Below are positions 1 to 5,280 of a stretch of DNA of 6,300 nucleotides, in pieces. A program made the translations under genes and the position numbers. The stretch spans positions 1 to 6,300 of the forward strand of contig JACRCJ010000315.1 in the NCBI GenBank assembly GCA_016219075.1, given 5' to 3'. Each line of letters starts with the position of its first letter. Position 1 is the stretch's first letter. The DNA is from Deltaproteobacteria bacterium. Its GTDB lineage: Bacteria; Desulfobacterota; GWC2-55-46. A model generated the notes under the pieces. It searched no databases. It was not told where the DNA came from and saw only the letters and a program-made list of their open reading frames with translations.

Positions 1-251
1 ACCCCCAGAAGGGGGACGAGCACTATGGCGAAAAGGCTTGTGATCGCAAGAGGAACAACATTTGTGACCCAGAGTATGAGGCAGACCAGGAATACCGCTA
101 TCGCCCTCTGCCCCTCAACGCTAAGCCCCGCCGGGGTCGGCATATTGATGGTGTAGATGAAGACCGCGGCGAGCAGCAGAAATAAAAGCGGCCTCAGGGA
201 CTTCAGCACCAGTATCAGCCACAGAGGCCGTGTGTCTATCTCAACGCTCAC
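1..251 (-). CDS. SLC13/DASS-type sodium:anion symporter, N-terminal fragment cut by window edge
   Basis: This is the first 83 codons of a membrane transporter that continues past base 1. The reading frame starts at a GTG (249-251), preceded by GGGAG at 260-264 with an 8-base spacer, which is why I chose this start. Residues about 18-35 form a hydrophobic helix. After a short loop with GLSVEGQRA (42-50) a second long hydrophobic stretch begins, containing LWVTNVVPLAITSLFAIVLVPLLG (60-83). The pattern 'EGQRA-hydrophobic-LWVTxVVPLxxTSL-LVPLLG' is characteristic of the N-terminus of the divalent anion:sodium symporter (SLC13/CitT/SdcS) family, which imports sulfate or dicarboxylates across the cytoplasmic membrane. 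The family usually has Glu after WVT; here it is Asn. Substrate cannot be told from this fragment. The nearby sulfur genes make sulfate or another sulfur oxyanion attractive, but that is inference. It is separated from the radical SAM gene by a 236-bp hairpin-rich spacer and is probably transcribed separately. Confidence 0.75.
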   Translation of the reverse strand, partial: MSVEIDTRPLWLILVLKSLRPLLFLLLAAVFIYTINMPTPAGLSVEGQRAIAVFLVCLILWVTNVVPLAITSLFAIVLVPLLG

Positions 252-259
252 GAAATGCG

Positions 260-264
260 CTCCC
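260..264 (-). promoter_or_regulatory. Shine-Dalgarno of the transporter gene
   Basis: GGGAG on the minus strand, 8 bases before the GTG at 249-251. It supports the GTG start for the transporter, since the frame is open further upstream without a better-placed ATG. Confidence 0.5.
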
Positions 265-307
265 GCCAGTCTTTTGTCCCGACACGGTGGCTGAAAAGAT
301 TCCTGGA

Positions 308-466
308 GGAAACTTTCTGTAGAAAGGTTTCCCCCAGACCCCCTTCAAAGACTTTAAGTTCTTCTCCTGGAATACCCCCTTGCGCTTTTCTGAGGGGGTA
401 TTCCAGGAGAACTAAAAATTTTTGAAAAGAGTTTGAGAGAAACTTTTTATAAAAAGTTTCTCTCAA
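308..466. repeat. Hairpin-cluster intergenic repeat element (REP-like), three stem-loops
   Basis: The 236 bases between the radical SAM and transporter genes contain three stem-loops. Hairpin A (308-332): GGAAAC-TTTC / GAAA-G-GTTTCC with a 4-base loop and one bulged G. Hairpin B (357-413): perfect 19-bp arms (362-380 and 393-411) around a 12-base loop, with two more pairs beyond a 3-base bulge. Hairpin C (433-466): a perfect 34-bp palindrome. A and C resemble each other (R-GAAACTTTYT ... RAAAG-GTTTCYC), as if they were diverged copies of one unit, with B between them. The arms of B (ATTCCAGGAG) also resemble the sequence just before A (ATTCCTGGAG, 299-308). Such hairpin-rich spacers recur in many deltaproteobacterial genomes. 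That comparison is from memory and cannot be checked here. A short frame crosses the region, but its content is explained by the palindromes. Confidence 0.6.
433..466 (-). terminator. Perfect 34-bp palindrome after the radical SAM gene, possible terminator
   Basis: The arms TTGAGAGAAACTTTTT / AAAAAGTTTCTCTCAA form a fully paired stem starting about 21 bases beyond the radical SAM stop codon. On the minus strand it is followed by ACTCTTTTC and then a T run, so it could end the radical SAM transcript. The stem is AT-rich and the T run is not immediately adjacent, so it may just be part of the repeat element. Confidence 0.45.
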
Positions 467-487
467 GAGTCTTTCTCAGCCGCCCGG

Positions 488-1690
488 TCACTCGTCTTTA
501 TGTCCGGTGTTTTTCACCCTGAGTTTTCTTCTGAGGGTCGAGAGACCCCACGCGGTCTTTAGCCCCAGTTTCGATTTATAGAAGCTGTCGAAGAGGGAGT
601 TTCCTTCCTTGCTTCCTCCCTCGTCCATTATCATCTTGACCTCCACGGGGGTGGTGACCATGCTCAAGTCCCTGACCCACGCGAGGTTTATCTTATGTCT
701 GTTCACGGCCTTGTAGAGGTGCTTGTAGACCGGTATTATTATCTCCGCAGTGAGCGGCTCTATGCGTAGGGCCCTGTTCTTTGACGGCCTGTAGATGGGC
801 AGTATCGGGACTACCCCCATCTCCGTCAAGAAGTCTATGCCCATGGCCGTTGAGCCGGGGGGTTCGAGCCCGACTATCAGGTGCGAGGCGACGGTGCCGT
901 TGGGGAATATCTTCGCGGCGTGTTTAAGCGCCTCGATGTACCTGTTCCTGCCGATGAGTTCGGCCCTTCCGGGGCATATTATCTCAAAGAGCTCCTTGTC
1001 GAATATCTCGAGGTTATACAAGACCGAGTCCGCCCCGATGGCGTATGTCTCGTCGATCGAGTGGTTTTTCTTCGGCGGCAGTGCCTCGACGGCCACAAGG
1101 CAGTGGAAGTGTTTTTTTATCGCCTTGATGTACGGTTTGAGGAACTCTATGCCGCCGTCGTCGCTCTCGCTGAACCCTATCGAGAGGTATATTATCTCGG
1201 AGGCCTTTTCTTTCAGGACCTCTTCGACGGTCTCAAGGACCTCCTCTACGGAGTAGACTACATTCTCCCTGCCCTCCGCATCGAAGTTTCCCGCGCAGTA
1301 CTTGCACTCGATCTTGCGGTTGAAGAAATCGCACCGGGGCGAAGGGGTGACGACGGTATAGCTCCCGTGCGATACCGCGATGTTGGAGAACGGCACTCCC
1401 GTAGTCGTCTTCTTCGCGTAGAAGTCGGGCCTCGGGACCAAGGACACCTTCACCTCGGCCTTGCCGTCTGTGATGAGGTACTGGTCTCCGGCCTTCTTTA
1501 TGAGGTACGGGGAGTTCCTCGTGAACTCCTCCCTGCACGGGATATTGACGAGGGTCTTCCTCGGAAGCATTATATCGACGCCCGAGCTCCCGCACGCCCA
1601 CGCCTTCACGAGCGGGTCGTCTATCCTTATCCCGCGAAGCATGAGATCGATCTTCAGGGACGCCGGGTTATTCATGTAGTTCTTTTTCAT
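488..1690 (-). CDS. Radical SAM protein, biotin-synthase-related, atypical CX8CX2C cluster motif
   Basis: A 400-residue cytoplasmic protein. An N-terminal region of about 115 residues precedes the iron-sulfur motif C120-x8-C129-x2-C132 (SPRCDFF...CKYCAGNF). The canonical radical SAM spacing is CX3CX2C, and no cysteine sits where it would need to be. The following TIM-barrel portion resembles biotin-synthase-like radical SAM enzymes: a Glu-containing strand (VAVEALPP, near 200), YNLEIFD followed by ICPGR, IGRNRYIEAL, HLIVGLEPPGST and VVPILPIYRP. I recall such proteins being grouped as 'biotin synthase-related' (COG2516-like); the reaction is unknown to me. The start at 1690 has only a weak ribosome site (AAGAG); the Met five residues later is an alternative. 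It lies after the E1 gene's terminator, so it is probably its own transcription unit. A link with sulfur metabolism is suggested only by neighbourhood. Confidence 0.85.
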   Translation of the reverse strand: MKKNYMNNPASLKIDLMLRGIRIDDPLVKAWACGSSGVDIMLPRKTLVNIPCREEFTRNSPYLIKKAGDQYLITDGKAEVKVSLVPRPDFYAKKTTTGVPFSNIAVSHGSYTVVTPSPRCDFFNRKIECKYCAGNFDAEGRENVVYSVEEVLETVEEVLKEKASEIIYLSIGFSESDDGGIEFLKPYIKAIKKHFHCLVAVEALPPKKNHSIDETYAIGADSVLYNLEIFDKELFEIICPGRAELIGRNRYIEALKHAAKIFPNGTVASHLIVGLEPPGSTAMGIDFLTEMGVVPILPIYRPSKNRALRIEPLTAEIIIPVYKHLYKAVNRHKINLAWVRDLSMVTTPVEVKMIMDEGGSKEGNSLFDSFYKSKLGLKTAWGLSTLRRKLRVKNTGHKDE

Positions 1691-1702
1691 CTCTTGATGT
1701 CT

Positions 1703-1731
1703 CTTATGACCCCGCTATTTAAACCGGTCAA
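1703..1731 (-). promoter_or_regulatory. Weak promoter candidate for the radical SAM gene
   Basis: TTGACC (1726-1731) and CATAAG (1703-1708) are separated by 17 bases on the minus strand, between the preceding terminator and the radical SAM start. The -35 matches 5 of 6 and the -10 matches 4 of 6 consensus bases. The inferred start of transcription falls only a few bases before the ATG at 1690, which would leave almost no leader, so this is tentative. Confidence 0.25.
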
Positions 1732-1783
1732 GGGTCGTTTCCTTGCGGCAGGCCGCGAAGGTGAAGGCAAAGGCGAATGAGGG

Positions 1784-1816
1784 AAAAAGGCCGTTTTTTT
1801 CGTGAGCCGACGGCCT
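1784..1816 (-). terminator. Rho-independent terminator of the cysM-mec-E1 unit
   Basis: On the minus strand AGGCCGT (1810-1816) pairs with ACGGCCT (1788-1794) across a 15-base loop, followed immediately by a T run (1784-1787). The first stem bases overlap the TAG stop codon of the E1 gene. It therefore ends the three-gene unit right at its last codon and isolates the radical SAM gene downstream. Confidence 0.75.
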
Positions 1817-2642
1817 AACTTTCGCAGGTCTTGGCGCTTCTCAGTTCGCAGGCCTCTTCCTCGTACGCCTTCAGTTCCTTTATCGTGGCGAACTCTCCGC
1901 ACAGGGCGCACTCAGGGTCTTTCCTGACGCGTACCTTCCTGAATGTCATCTTGAGGGCGTCGAATATCATCAGGTGGCCTTCGAGCGTGTCGCCAATCCC
2001 CAGGACCATCTTTACTGTCTCCACGGCCTGCAGCACGCCTATGACCCCGGCAAGCGCCCCCAGGACCCCGGCCTCCTGACAGCTCGGCACAAGCCCCTTG
2101 GGCGGAGGTTCCGGGTACAGGCACCTGTAGCACGGGAACCCCTTGTTGGGGTTGAAGATGGAGACCTGCCCGTCGAACCTGAACATCGATCCTGAGATCA
2201 GCGGCTTGTTTTCAAAGAAGGCCGCGTCGTTCATAAGAAACCTTGTCGGGAAGTTGTCGCTCCCGTCGAGGATGACATCGTATTCCCGGATTATCTCCCT
2301 GATGTTGTCAACGGTCAGGCGGCCGTGAAGGGCCTCGACCTTCACATCCGGGTTGAGCTTCTCGATGGACTCCCTCGCGGAGAAGACCTTGGGTTTGCCG
2401 ACGGTGCCGGTGTTATGGATGACTTGCCTCTGAAGGTTGCTCATATCGACGCAGTCGCCGTCGGCCATGCCTATGGTGCCGACCCCGGCTGCCGCGAGGT
2501 ACAGTAGCGCCGGGGAGCCGAGCCCTCCCGCGCCGAGGACAAAGACCTTGCTCTTGAGGAGCTTGGCCTGCCCCCTGCCCCCGACCTCCGGGAGTATTAT
2601 GTGCCTTGAGTACCTCTCTATCTGCTCTTCGGTGAAATCCAT
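1815..2642 (-). CDS. moeB: MoeB/ThiF-type E1-like adenylyltransferase for the CysO sulfur carrier
   Basis: A 275-residue soluble E1-like enzyme that adenylates the C-terminal glycine of ubiquitin-like sulfur carriers. It starts with the family's helix (YSRHIILPEVGG, 11-22), then the ATP-binding loop GAGGLGS (37-43), DxDxVDxSNLQRQ (61-73), DGSDNFPTRFLMND (126-139) and two zinc-binding pairs, C171/C174 (CYRC) and C245/C248 (CALC). C188 lies in PSCQEAGVLG, where family members have a conserved cysteine. It ends soon after the zinc site and lacks the C-terminal rhodanese domain of mycobacterial MoeZ, so sulfur must come from elsewhere, possibly TusA or sulfide. I placed the start at the ATG 2640-2642 because GGAG (2649-2652) lies 6 bases upstream and the family homology begins there. 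An in-frame ATG 21 codons earlier has no good ribosome site. Last gene of the cysM-mec-E1 unit; its most likely partner is CysO. Confidence 0.9.
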   Translation of the reverse strand: MDFTEEQIERYSRHIILPEVGGRGQAKLLKSKVFVLGAGGLGSPALLYLAAAGVGTIGMADGDCVDMSNLQRQVIHNTGTVGKPKVFSARESIEKLNPDVKVEALHGRLTVDNIREIIREYDVILDGSDNFPTRFLMNDAAFFENKPLISGSMFRFDGQVSIFNPNKGFPCYRCLYPEPPPKGLVPSCQEAGVLGALAGVIGVLQAVETVKMVLGIGDTLEGHLMIFDALKMTFRKVRVRKDPECALCGEFATIKELKAYEEEACELRSAKTCES

Positions 2643-2772
2643 GATATACTCCGCGCCTCCGTGTGACTTATTGACCGAGCTTGTCGCCCGCTCTCTTCGA
2701 AACATTCCGATAAAATATACCCCTCTCCAAGGGGCTTTCGTTTAAGCCTTCGGCGGGCAGAAAAAAAGAGAC
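2643..2772 (-). other. 130-bp spacer inside the cysM unit, small hairpins
   Basis: Between the JAMM protease and E1 genes the minus strand holds a T run, then GGCTT-AAACGA-AAGCC (5-bp stem) and CCCCTT-GGA-GAGGGG followed by TATATTTT. The second hairpin could weakly attenuate transcription or mark an RNA-processing site. I see no convincing promoter. The first half of the alternative long E1 reading frame overlaps this stretch, but has no support. Confidence 0.3.
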
Positions 2773-3222
2773 CTACTCTTTTATCTTTATCTTCTCTTCG
2801 GTGAAGGGGGCCTTCTCGTCCTCGATGATCCAGCTGCGGGCCGATACTTCCTGTCCGCCCTTGACTGATACTATTATGTACGAATACCCGACCTGGCCCC
2901 ATTCCCGGTCGGTCTCTGAGGGCCTGTCCGGGTGGTCCGGGTGCGAATGATAGAAGCCGAGGATATCCATACCCTGCGTCCTTGACATCCTGTCTATTAA
3001 ATGAAGCTCTTTGGAGTCTATGAGGTACCTGTCGTTGGCCCGCTCAAGGTTGATGTTTTTGGCCCTGTGCGACTCGAATACTATCTTGCCCTTCATGCAC
3101 CCGCCGACGACCACCCCGCAGCACTCATGCGGGTAAGCCTCTTTGGCGTGCGCCAGCATATCGTCATAAACCGATTTCGGTATGCTTATGACGGGTTTGT
3201 TCCCGATTCCGAAGATCGACAT
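2773..3222 (-). CDS. mec: JAMM/MPN+ metalloprotease, Mec-type (CysO-cysteine hydrolase)
   Basis: A 149-residue zinc protease of the JAB1/MPN/Mov34 family. It carries the full JAMM signature: E33 in PHECCG, then H92-S-H94, seven residues, S102, two residues and D105 (HSH-x7-S-x2-D). The Glu, both His and Asp are present, so it should be active. In Mycobacterium tuberculosis the homologue Mec cleaves the amide between the CysO C-terminus and cysteine, freeing cysteine and recycling the carrier. Here it lies between the cysteine synthase and the E1 gene in one unit, 37 bases after the synthase stop, with AGAGGT (3227-3232) as ribosome site. Because the carrier in this window ends GG-RC, this protease could also trim the tail to expose Gly-Gly. 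That second role is inference, by analogy with QbsD acting on QbsE in Pseudomonas. Confidence 0.9.
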   Translation of the reverse strand: MSIFGIGNKPVISIPKSVYDDMLAHAKEAYPHECCGVVVGGCMKGKIVFESHRAKNINLERANDRYLIDSKELHLIDRMSRTQGMDILGFYHSHPDHPDRPSETDREWGQVGYSYIIVSVKGGQEVSARSWIIEDEKAPFTEEKIKIKE

Positions 3223-3259
3223 CCGTACCTCTTTTCAATGTTTATTTTTTCTTTGAAAG

Positions 3260-4231
3260 TTATCTGTCAGCCGCGTTCATCTCCCACAGGCGCGTGGAGA
3301 GGTACTTGTCTCCGCCGTCCGGGAATATGACCACGACTATCCCTTTTTTAAGCCTCTTGGCGACTTCCAGAGCGCCCCACATCGCCGCCCCCGATGACTG
3401 GCCCACCAGAAGGCCCTCTTCCCTCGCGAGCCTCTTTGCCATGTCGTATGATTCCTCGGTCGGAGCGGCCACCTTCTCGTCGAGCTCCTCTTCGTGATAG
3501 ATGCCGGGGACGATGGAAGAGGCCATGTGCTTCAACCCCTCAAGGCCGTGCAACGGGCTTTCAGGCTCCACCGCCACGACCCGTATATCCTTATTGAACT
3601 CCTTCAGGCGCCTCCCGGTGCCCATGACGGTCCCTCCGGTGCCGATGGAGGCCACGAAGTGAGTCACCCCGCCTTCGGTCTGCTCGATTATCTCCACCCC
3701 CGTGCCGTCGAAGTGCGCCTGAGGGTTGGAGGGGTTGTTGTACTGGTCGAGCTTGCAGTACTTCTCAGGGTCGTCCACATATATTTTCCATGCCTGTCTT
3801 ATGGCGCCGTCGGAGCCCTCCAGGGGGTTGGAGTATATGACATGGGCGCCGAAGGCATAGAGTATCTTTTTACGCTCCGAACTCACATTGGCCGGCACCA
3901 CAAGCTCCACCTTGTAGCCCTTGACGGCCCCTATCCACGCGTACGCTATGCCGGTGTTGCCGGATGTGGAGTCGAGTATGACCTTGTCTTTGGTTAGCCT
4001 CCCGCTCCTCTCGGCGTCCTCTATCATGGAGAGGGCCGCCCTGTCCTTTACGGAGCCTCCGGGGTTGTACCCTTCGAGCTTGGCGTAGATCTCGACCCCC
4101 CCGGGGAGGTCTTTAGTGATCCTGTTTATCCTTACAAGCGGAGTGTTGCCGACGAGGTCAAGGACCGAGCGCTTTATCGGCACAAATGACGCCTTGGCCG
4201 GTTCGGCCTCCAGAAACTTCTGTCCACCCAT
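3260..4231 (-). CDS. cysM: PLP-dependent cysteine synthase of the CysM type (carrier-protein dependent)
   Basis: A 323-residue fold-type II PLP enzyme that replaces the leaving group of an activated serine with sulfur to make cysteine. From the chosen start: LVGNTPLVR (26-34), PLP lysine K62 in NPGGSVKDR, substrate loop STSGNTG (88-94), PLP-phosphate loop GTGGT (197-201), and PDGGDKYLST (304-313). The 'SVKDR' context and the C-terminal GDKYLST motif suit CysM. K234 (GLKHM) appears to align with the Arg (R220 as I recall it) that gives mycobacterial CysM its O-phosphoserine preference, so phosphoserine is the likely but unproven substrate. I start it at the ATG 4229-4231 because GGAGGT (4240-4245) sits 8 bases before it. 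An in-frame ATG at 4280-4282 adds 17 unconserved residues and has no ribosome site. First gene of the unit with mec and the E1, behind a promoter with operator-like repeats. Confidence 0.92.
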   Translation of the reverse strand: MGGQKFLEAEPAKASFVPIKRSVLDLVGNTPLVRINRITKDLPGGVEIYAKLEGYNPGGSVKDRAALSMIEDAERSGRLTKDKVILDSTSGNTGIAYAWIGAVKGYKVELVVPANVSSERKKILYAFGAHVIYSNPLEGSDGAIRQAWKIYVDDPEKYCKLDQYNNPSNPQAHFDGTGVEIIEQTEGGVTHFVASIGTGGTVMGTGRRLKEFNKDIRVVAVEPESPLHGLEGLKHMASSIVPGIYHEEELDEKVAAPTEESYDMAKRLAREEGLLVGQSSGAAMWGALEVAKRLKKGIVVVIFPDGGDKYLSTRLWEMNAADR

Positions 4232-4235
4232 TACC

Positions 4236-4245
4236 GTATACCTCC
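4236..4245 (-). promoter_or_regulatory. Shine-Dalgarno deciding the cysM start
   Basis: GGAGGT at 4240-4245, 8 bases from the ATG at 4229-4231, fixes the cysM start. The overlapping GGTATAC (4236-4242) is exactly complementary to GTATACC at 4292-4298 in the same leader, so the ribosome site could be masked by a 7-bp pairing. Confidence 0.6.
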
Positions 4246-4319
4246 CCCCCGACGGGGTCAATTTATCCCGTAACTGCCACATTTTTTTGATGGTATACCC
4301 GGACCCGGACAGAGAGACC

Positions 4320-4388
4320 GGTATTACAGGGTAATACCTGAGTCAGCTTCTCAAGTTTATAATACCTGAGTCGCCTTGTCAAGATATT
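4320..4388. promoter_or_regulatory. Tandem palindromic operator candidates over the cysM promoter
   Basis: Plus-strand site 1 (4360-4388) reads TAATACCTGAG-N7-GTCAAGATATT and site 2 (4332-4360) reads TAATACCTGAG-N7-CTCAAGTTTAT. Both have the identical left half and spacer length, and they are set 28 bp apart. The core is CYTGAG-N7-STCARG. A further perfect 8-bp inverted repeat GGTATTAC-AGG-GTAATACC (4320-4338) overlaps the far end of site 2. Site 1 covers the -35 box and the spacer, and site 2 covers the -10 and start region, so a bound protein would repress. The architecture recalls Rrf2-family (IscR/CymR-like) operators, but the regulator is not in this window. Confidence 0.6.
4354..4382 (-). 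promoter_or_regulatory. Sigma-70-type promoter of cysM-mec-E1
   Basis: A perfect -35 TTGACA (4377-4382) is followed after 17 bases by TAAACT (4354-4359). The overlapping TATAAA (4356-4361) with a 15-base spacer is the alternative -10. The start of transcription would lie near 4347, leaving a leader of about 115 bases before the cysM ATG. Confidence 0.6.
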
Positions 4389-4461
4389 TTGAAGCCTAAA
4401 AACCTTATAAAAACGGGTTATTTGCCGGTACGCCGCTCTTGTCCGGACGGTCCGTACGGCC

Positions 4462-4492
4462 AAAAAAAACCCCGTCATCGACGACGGGGTTT
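4462..4492 (-). terminator. Strong Rho-independent terminator after the NIL gene
   Basis: On the minus strand AAACCCCGTC (4483-4492) pairs perfectly with GACGGGGTTT (4467-4476) over a 6-base loop and runs into further T residues (4462-4466). It lies 25 bases after the NIL stop codon and separates the cysO-NIL unit from the cysM promoter. Confidence 0.88.
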
Positions 4493-4517
4493 CAGGGTTT
4501 TTTCAGTGCCTTTGAGC

Positions 4518-4754
4518 CTATTCTATTATATCAAGCTCGATAGGCTCGACCTTCACGCCTTTATCGATGAAATACTGTATCGCCTTCTCTATCTCTTCGG
4601 ACTCACCGTCGAGTTCCAGGGCGACAAGACCGATCTTATCCGAGACACTGGCCTGCCTGATGTTCGTCACCACATCGAACTTCTTGCATACCTGGTACAA
4701 AAGGGGCTCCTTGACCTGGTCCTTCGGATAAGTGAGATATACCCTTTTCTTCAA
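4518..4754 (-). CDS. Small stand-alone NIL-domain protein
   Basis: A 78-residue soluble protein that looks like a NIL domain, the ferredoxin-like fold found at the C-terminus of the methionine importer ATPase MetN, where it senses methionine. The predicted order is a strand (RVYLTY, 4-9), a helix (PLLYQVCKKFD, 17-27), two strands (VVTNIRQASVSDK and IGLVALELDG, 28-50), a helix (SEEIEKAIQYFIDKG, 52-66) and a final strand (VKVEPIEL). Unlike the NIL-ferredoxin proteins linked to homocysteine synthesis in methanogens, it carries no iron-sulfur motif. It starts with TTG (4752-4754) overlapping the cysO stop as TTGA, with GGAGGT 5 bases upstream, so translation is coupled to CysO. A role in handling or sensing sulfur amino acids is inferred only from fold and neighbours. 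Confidence 0.8.
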   Translation of the reverse strand: MKKRVYLTYPKDQVKEPLLYQVCKKFDVVTNIRQASVSDKIGLVALELDGESEEIEKAIQYFIDKGVKVEPIELDIIE

Positions 4755-5032
4755 CAGCGACCTCCCGCGATAGCCGGAATGATTGAGAGCTCGTCGGTGT
4801 CCTTGAGCTCGGTCTCCATGTTCTTCTTGAACCTTATATCCTCGTCGTTGAGGTATATGTTTACGAACCTTCTTAATTTGCCGTCCGGCTCGCAGATCCT
4901 CTCTTTAAGGCCGGGGTAGTTCTTCTCAAGGTCTTCAATTATCTCGCTTACATTGCCGCCTTCTGCCGCGACCTCGTCGGCGCCGTTTGTGATCTTTCTC
5001 AGCGGTGTCGGGATCCTTACCTTAATGGACAT
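4751..5032 (-). CDS. cysO: CysO-like ubiquitin-fold sulfur carrier with C-terminal GG-Arg-Cys
   Basis: A 93-residue ThiS/MoaD-fold carrier. It resembles Mycobacterium tuberculosis CysO closely from memory, especially KLRRFVNIYLNDEDIRF (52-68) and the end IPAIAGG (85-91). In the known pathway the last Gly is adenylated by the E1, turned into a thiocarboxylate, and serves as sulfur donor for CysM. The normal carrier ends at Gly-Gly. This one continues with R92-C93, so G90-G91 is buried until two residues are removed; the JAMM protease encoded downstream is the obvious candidate. The start ATG (5030-5032) has AGGAGG at 5044-5049. It leads a two-gene unit with the NIL protein, and the codons for Gly-Gly double as the NIL ribosome site. 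Confidence 0.92.
   Translation of the reverse strand: MSIKVRIPTPLRKITNGADEVAAEGGNVSEIIEDLEKNYPGLKERICEPDGKLRRFVNIYLNDEDIRFKKNMETELKDTDELSIIPAIAGGRC
4760..4765 (-). promoter_or_regulatory. Ribosome site of the NIL gene inside the cysO Gly-Gly codons
   Basis: The cysO codons GGA GGT for G90-G91 read as a consensus Shine-Dalgarno GGAGGT, placed 5 bases before the TTG start of the NIL gene. This supports the TTG start and the translational coupling of the two genes. Confidence 0.7.
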
Positions 5033-5180
5033 ATCGAAAAAAACCTCCTCTTACTTAAACTTTTTTTGTTTTTTTTAAGTTCTGCAGCGTTTAATCCGCT
5101 GAACTCAAGGTTATCGAGCAGTTTTGAATTAATGTACCGATTGTGACATCTGATGCCGCGAGGAGGTATCATTGTTCTTA

Positions 5181-5207
5181 AAACCCCGGGGGTTTCAACC
5201 CCGGGAG
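5181..5207 (-). terminator. GC-rich hairpin, possible terminator of the sulfite reductase-tusA unit
   Basis: On the minus strand CCCGGGG pairs with CCCCGGG across a short TTGAAAC loop and is followed by GTTTTAAG. The stem is very stable but the T run is only four bases, so it may be a terminator or an attenuator ahead of cysO. Confidence 0.45.
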
Positions 5208-5280
5208 GGTTCATTTTTTCAGTCCTCGCGCCCGGCAGGGCGGATGTTCATATCAGGTGATACACCGCCCCCGACGCCCC

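Noticed and set aside
248..466. 72-codon minus-strand frame between the transporter and radical SAM genes
   Set aside because: Its sequence is made of the hairpin repeats, and it overlaps the transporter start.
881..1780. 299-codon plus-strand frame
   Set aside because: It lies wholly antisense to the radical SAM gene and beyond it, has no domain I recognise and is explained by the codon bias of the real gene.
2643..2705. 21-residue N-terminal extension of the E1
   Set aside because: Poorly placed ribosome site and no family homology; the inner ATG has GGAG 6 bases upstream.
4232..4282. 17-residue N-terminal extension of CysM from the upstream ATG
   Set aside because: No ribosome site before it, whereas the downstream ATG has GGAGGT at ideal spacing and family homology starts later.
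4389..4919. 176-codon plus-strand frame over the terminator, NIL and cysO
   Set aside because: Antisense to two well-supported genes and a terminator; no recognisable protein features.
5103..5114. Operator half-site CTCAAGGTTAT upstream of cysO
   Set aside because: It resembles the right half of the cysM operators, but no matching left half lies at the N7 distance.
5017..5214. 65-codon minus-strand frame ahead of cysO
   Set aside because: It begins inside the GC-rich hairpin, crosses the A-rich leader and the cysO start, and lacks family likeness or a ribosome site.
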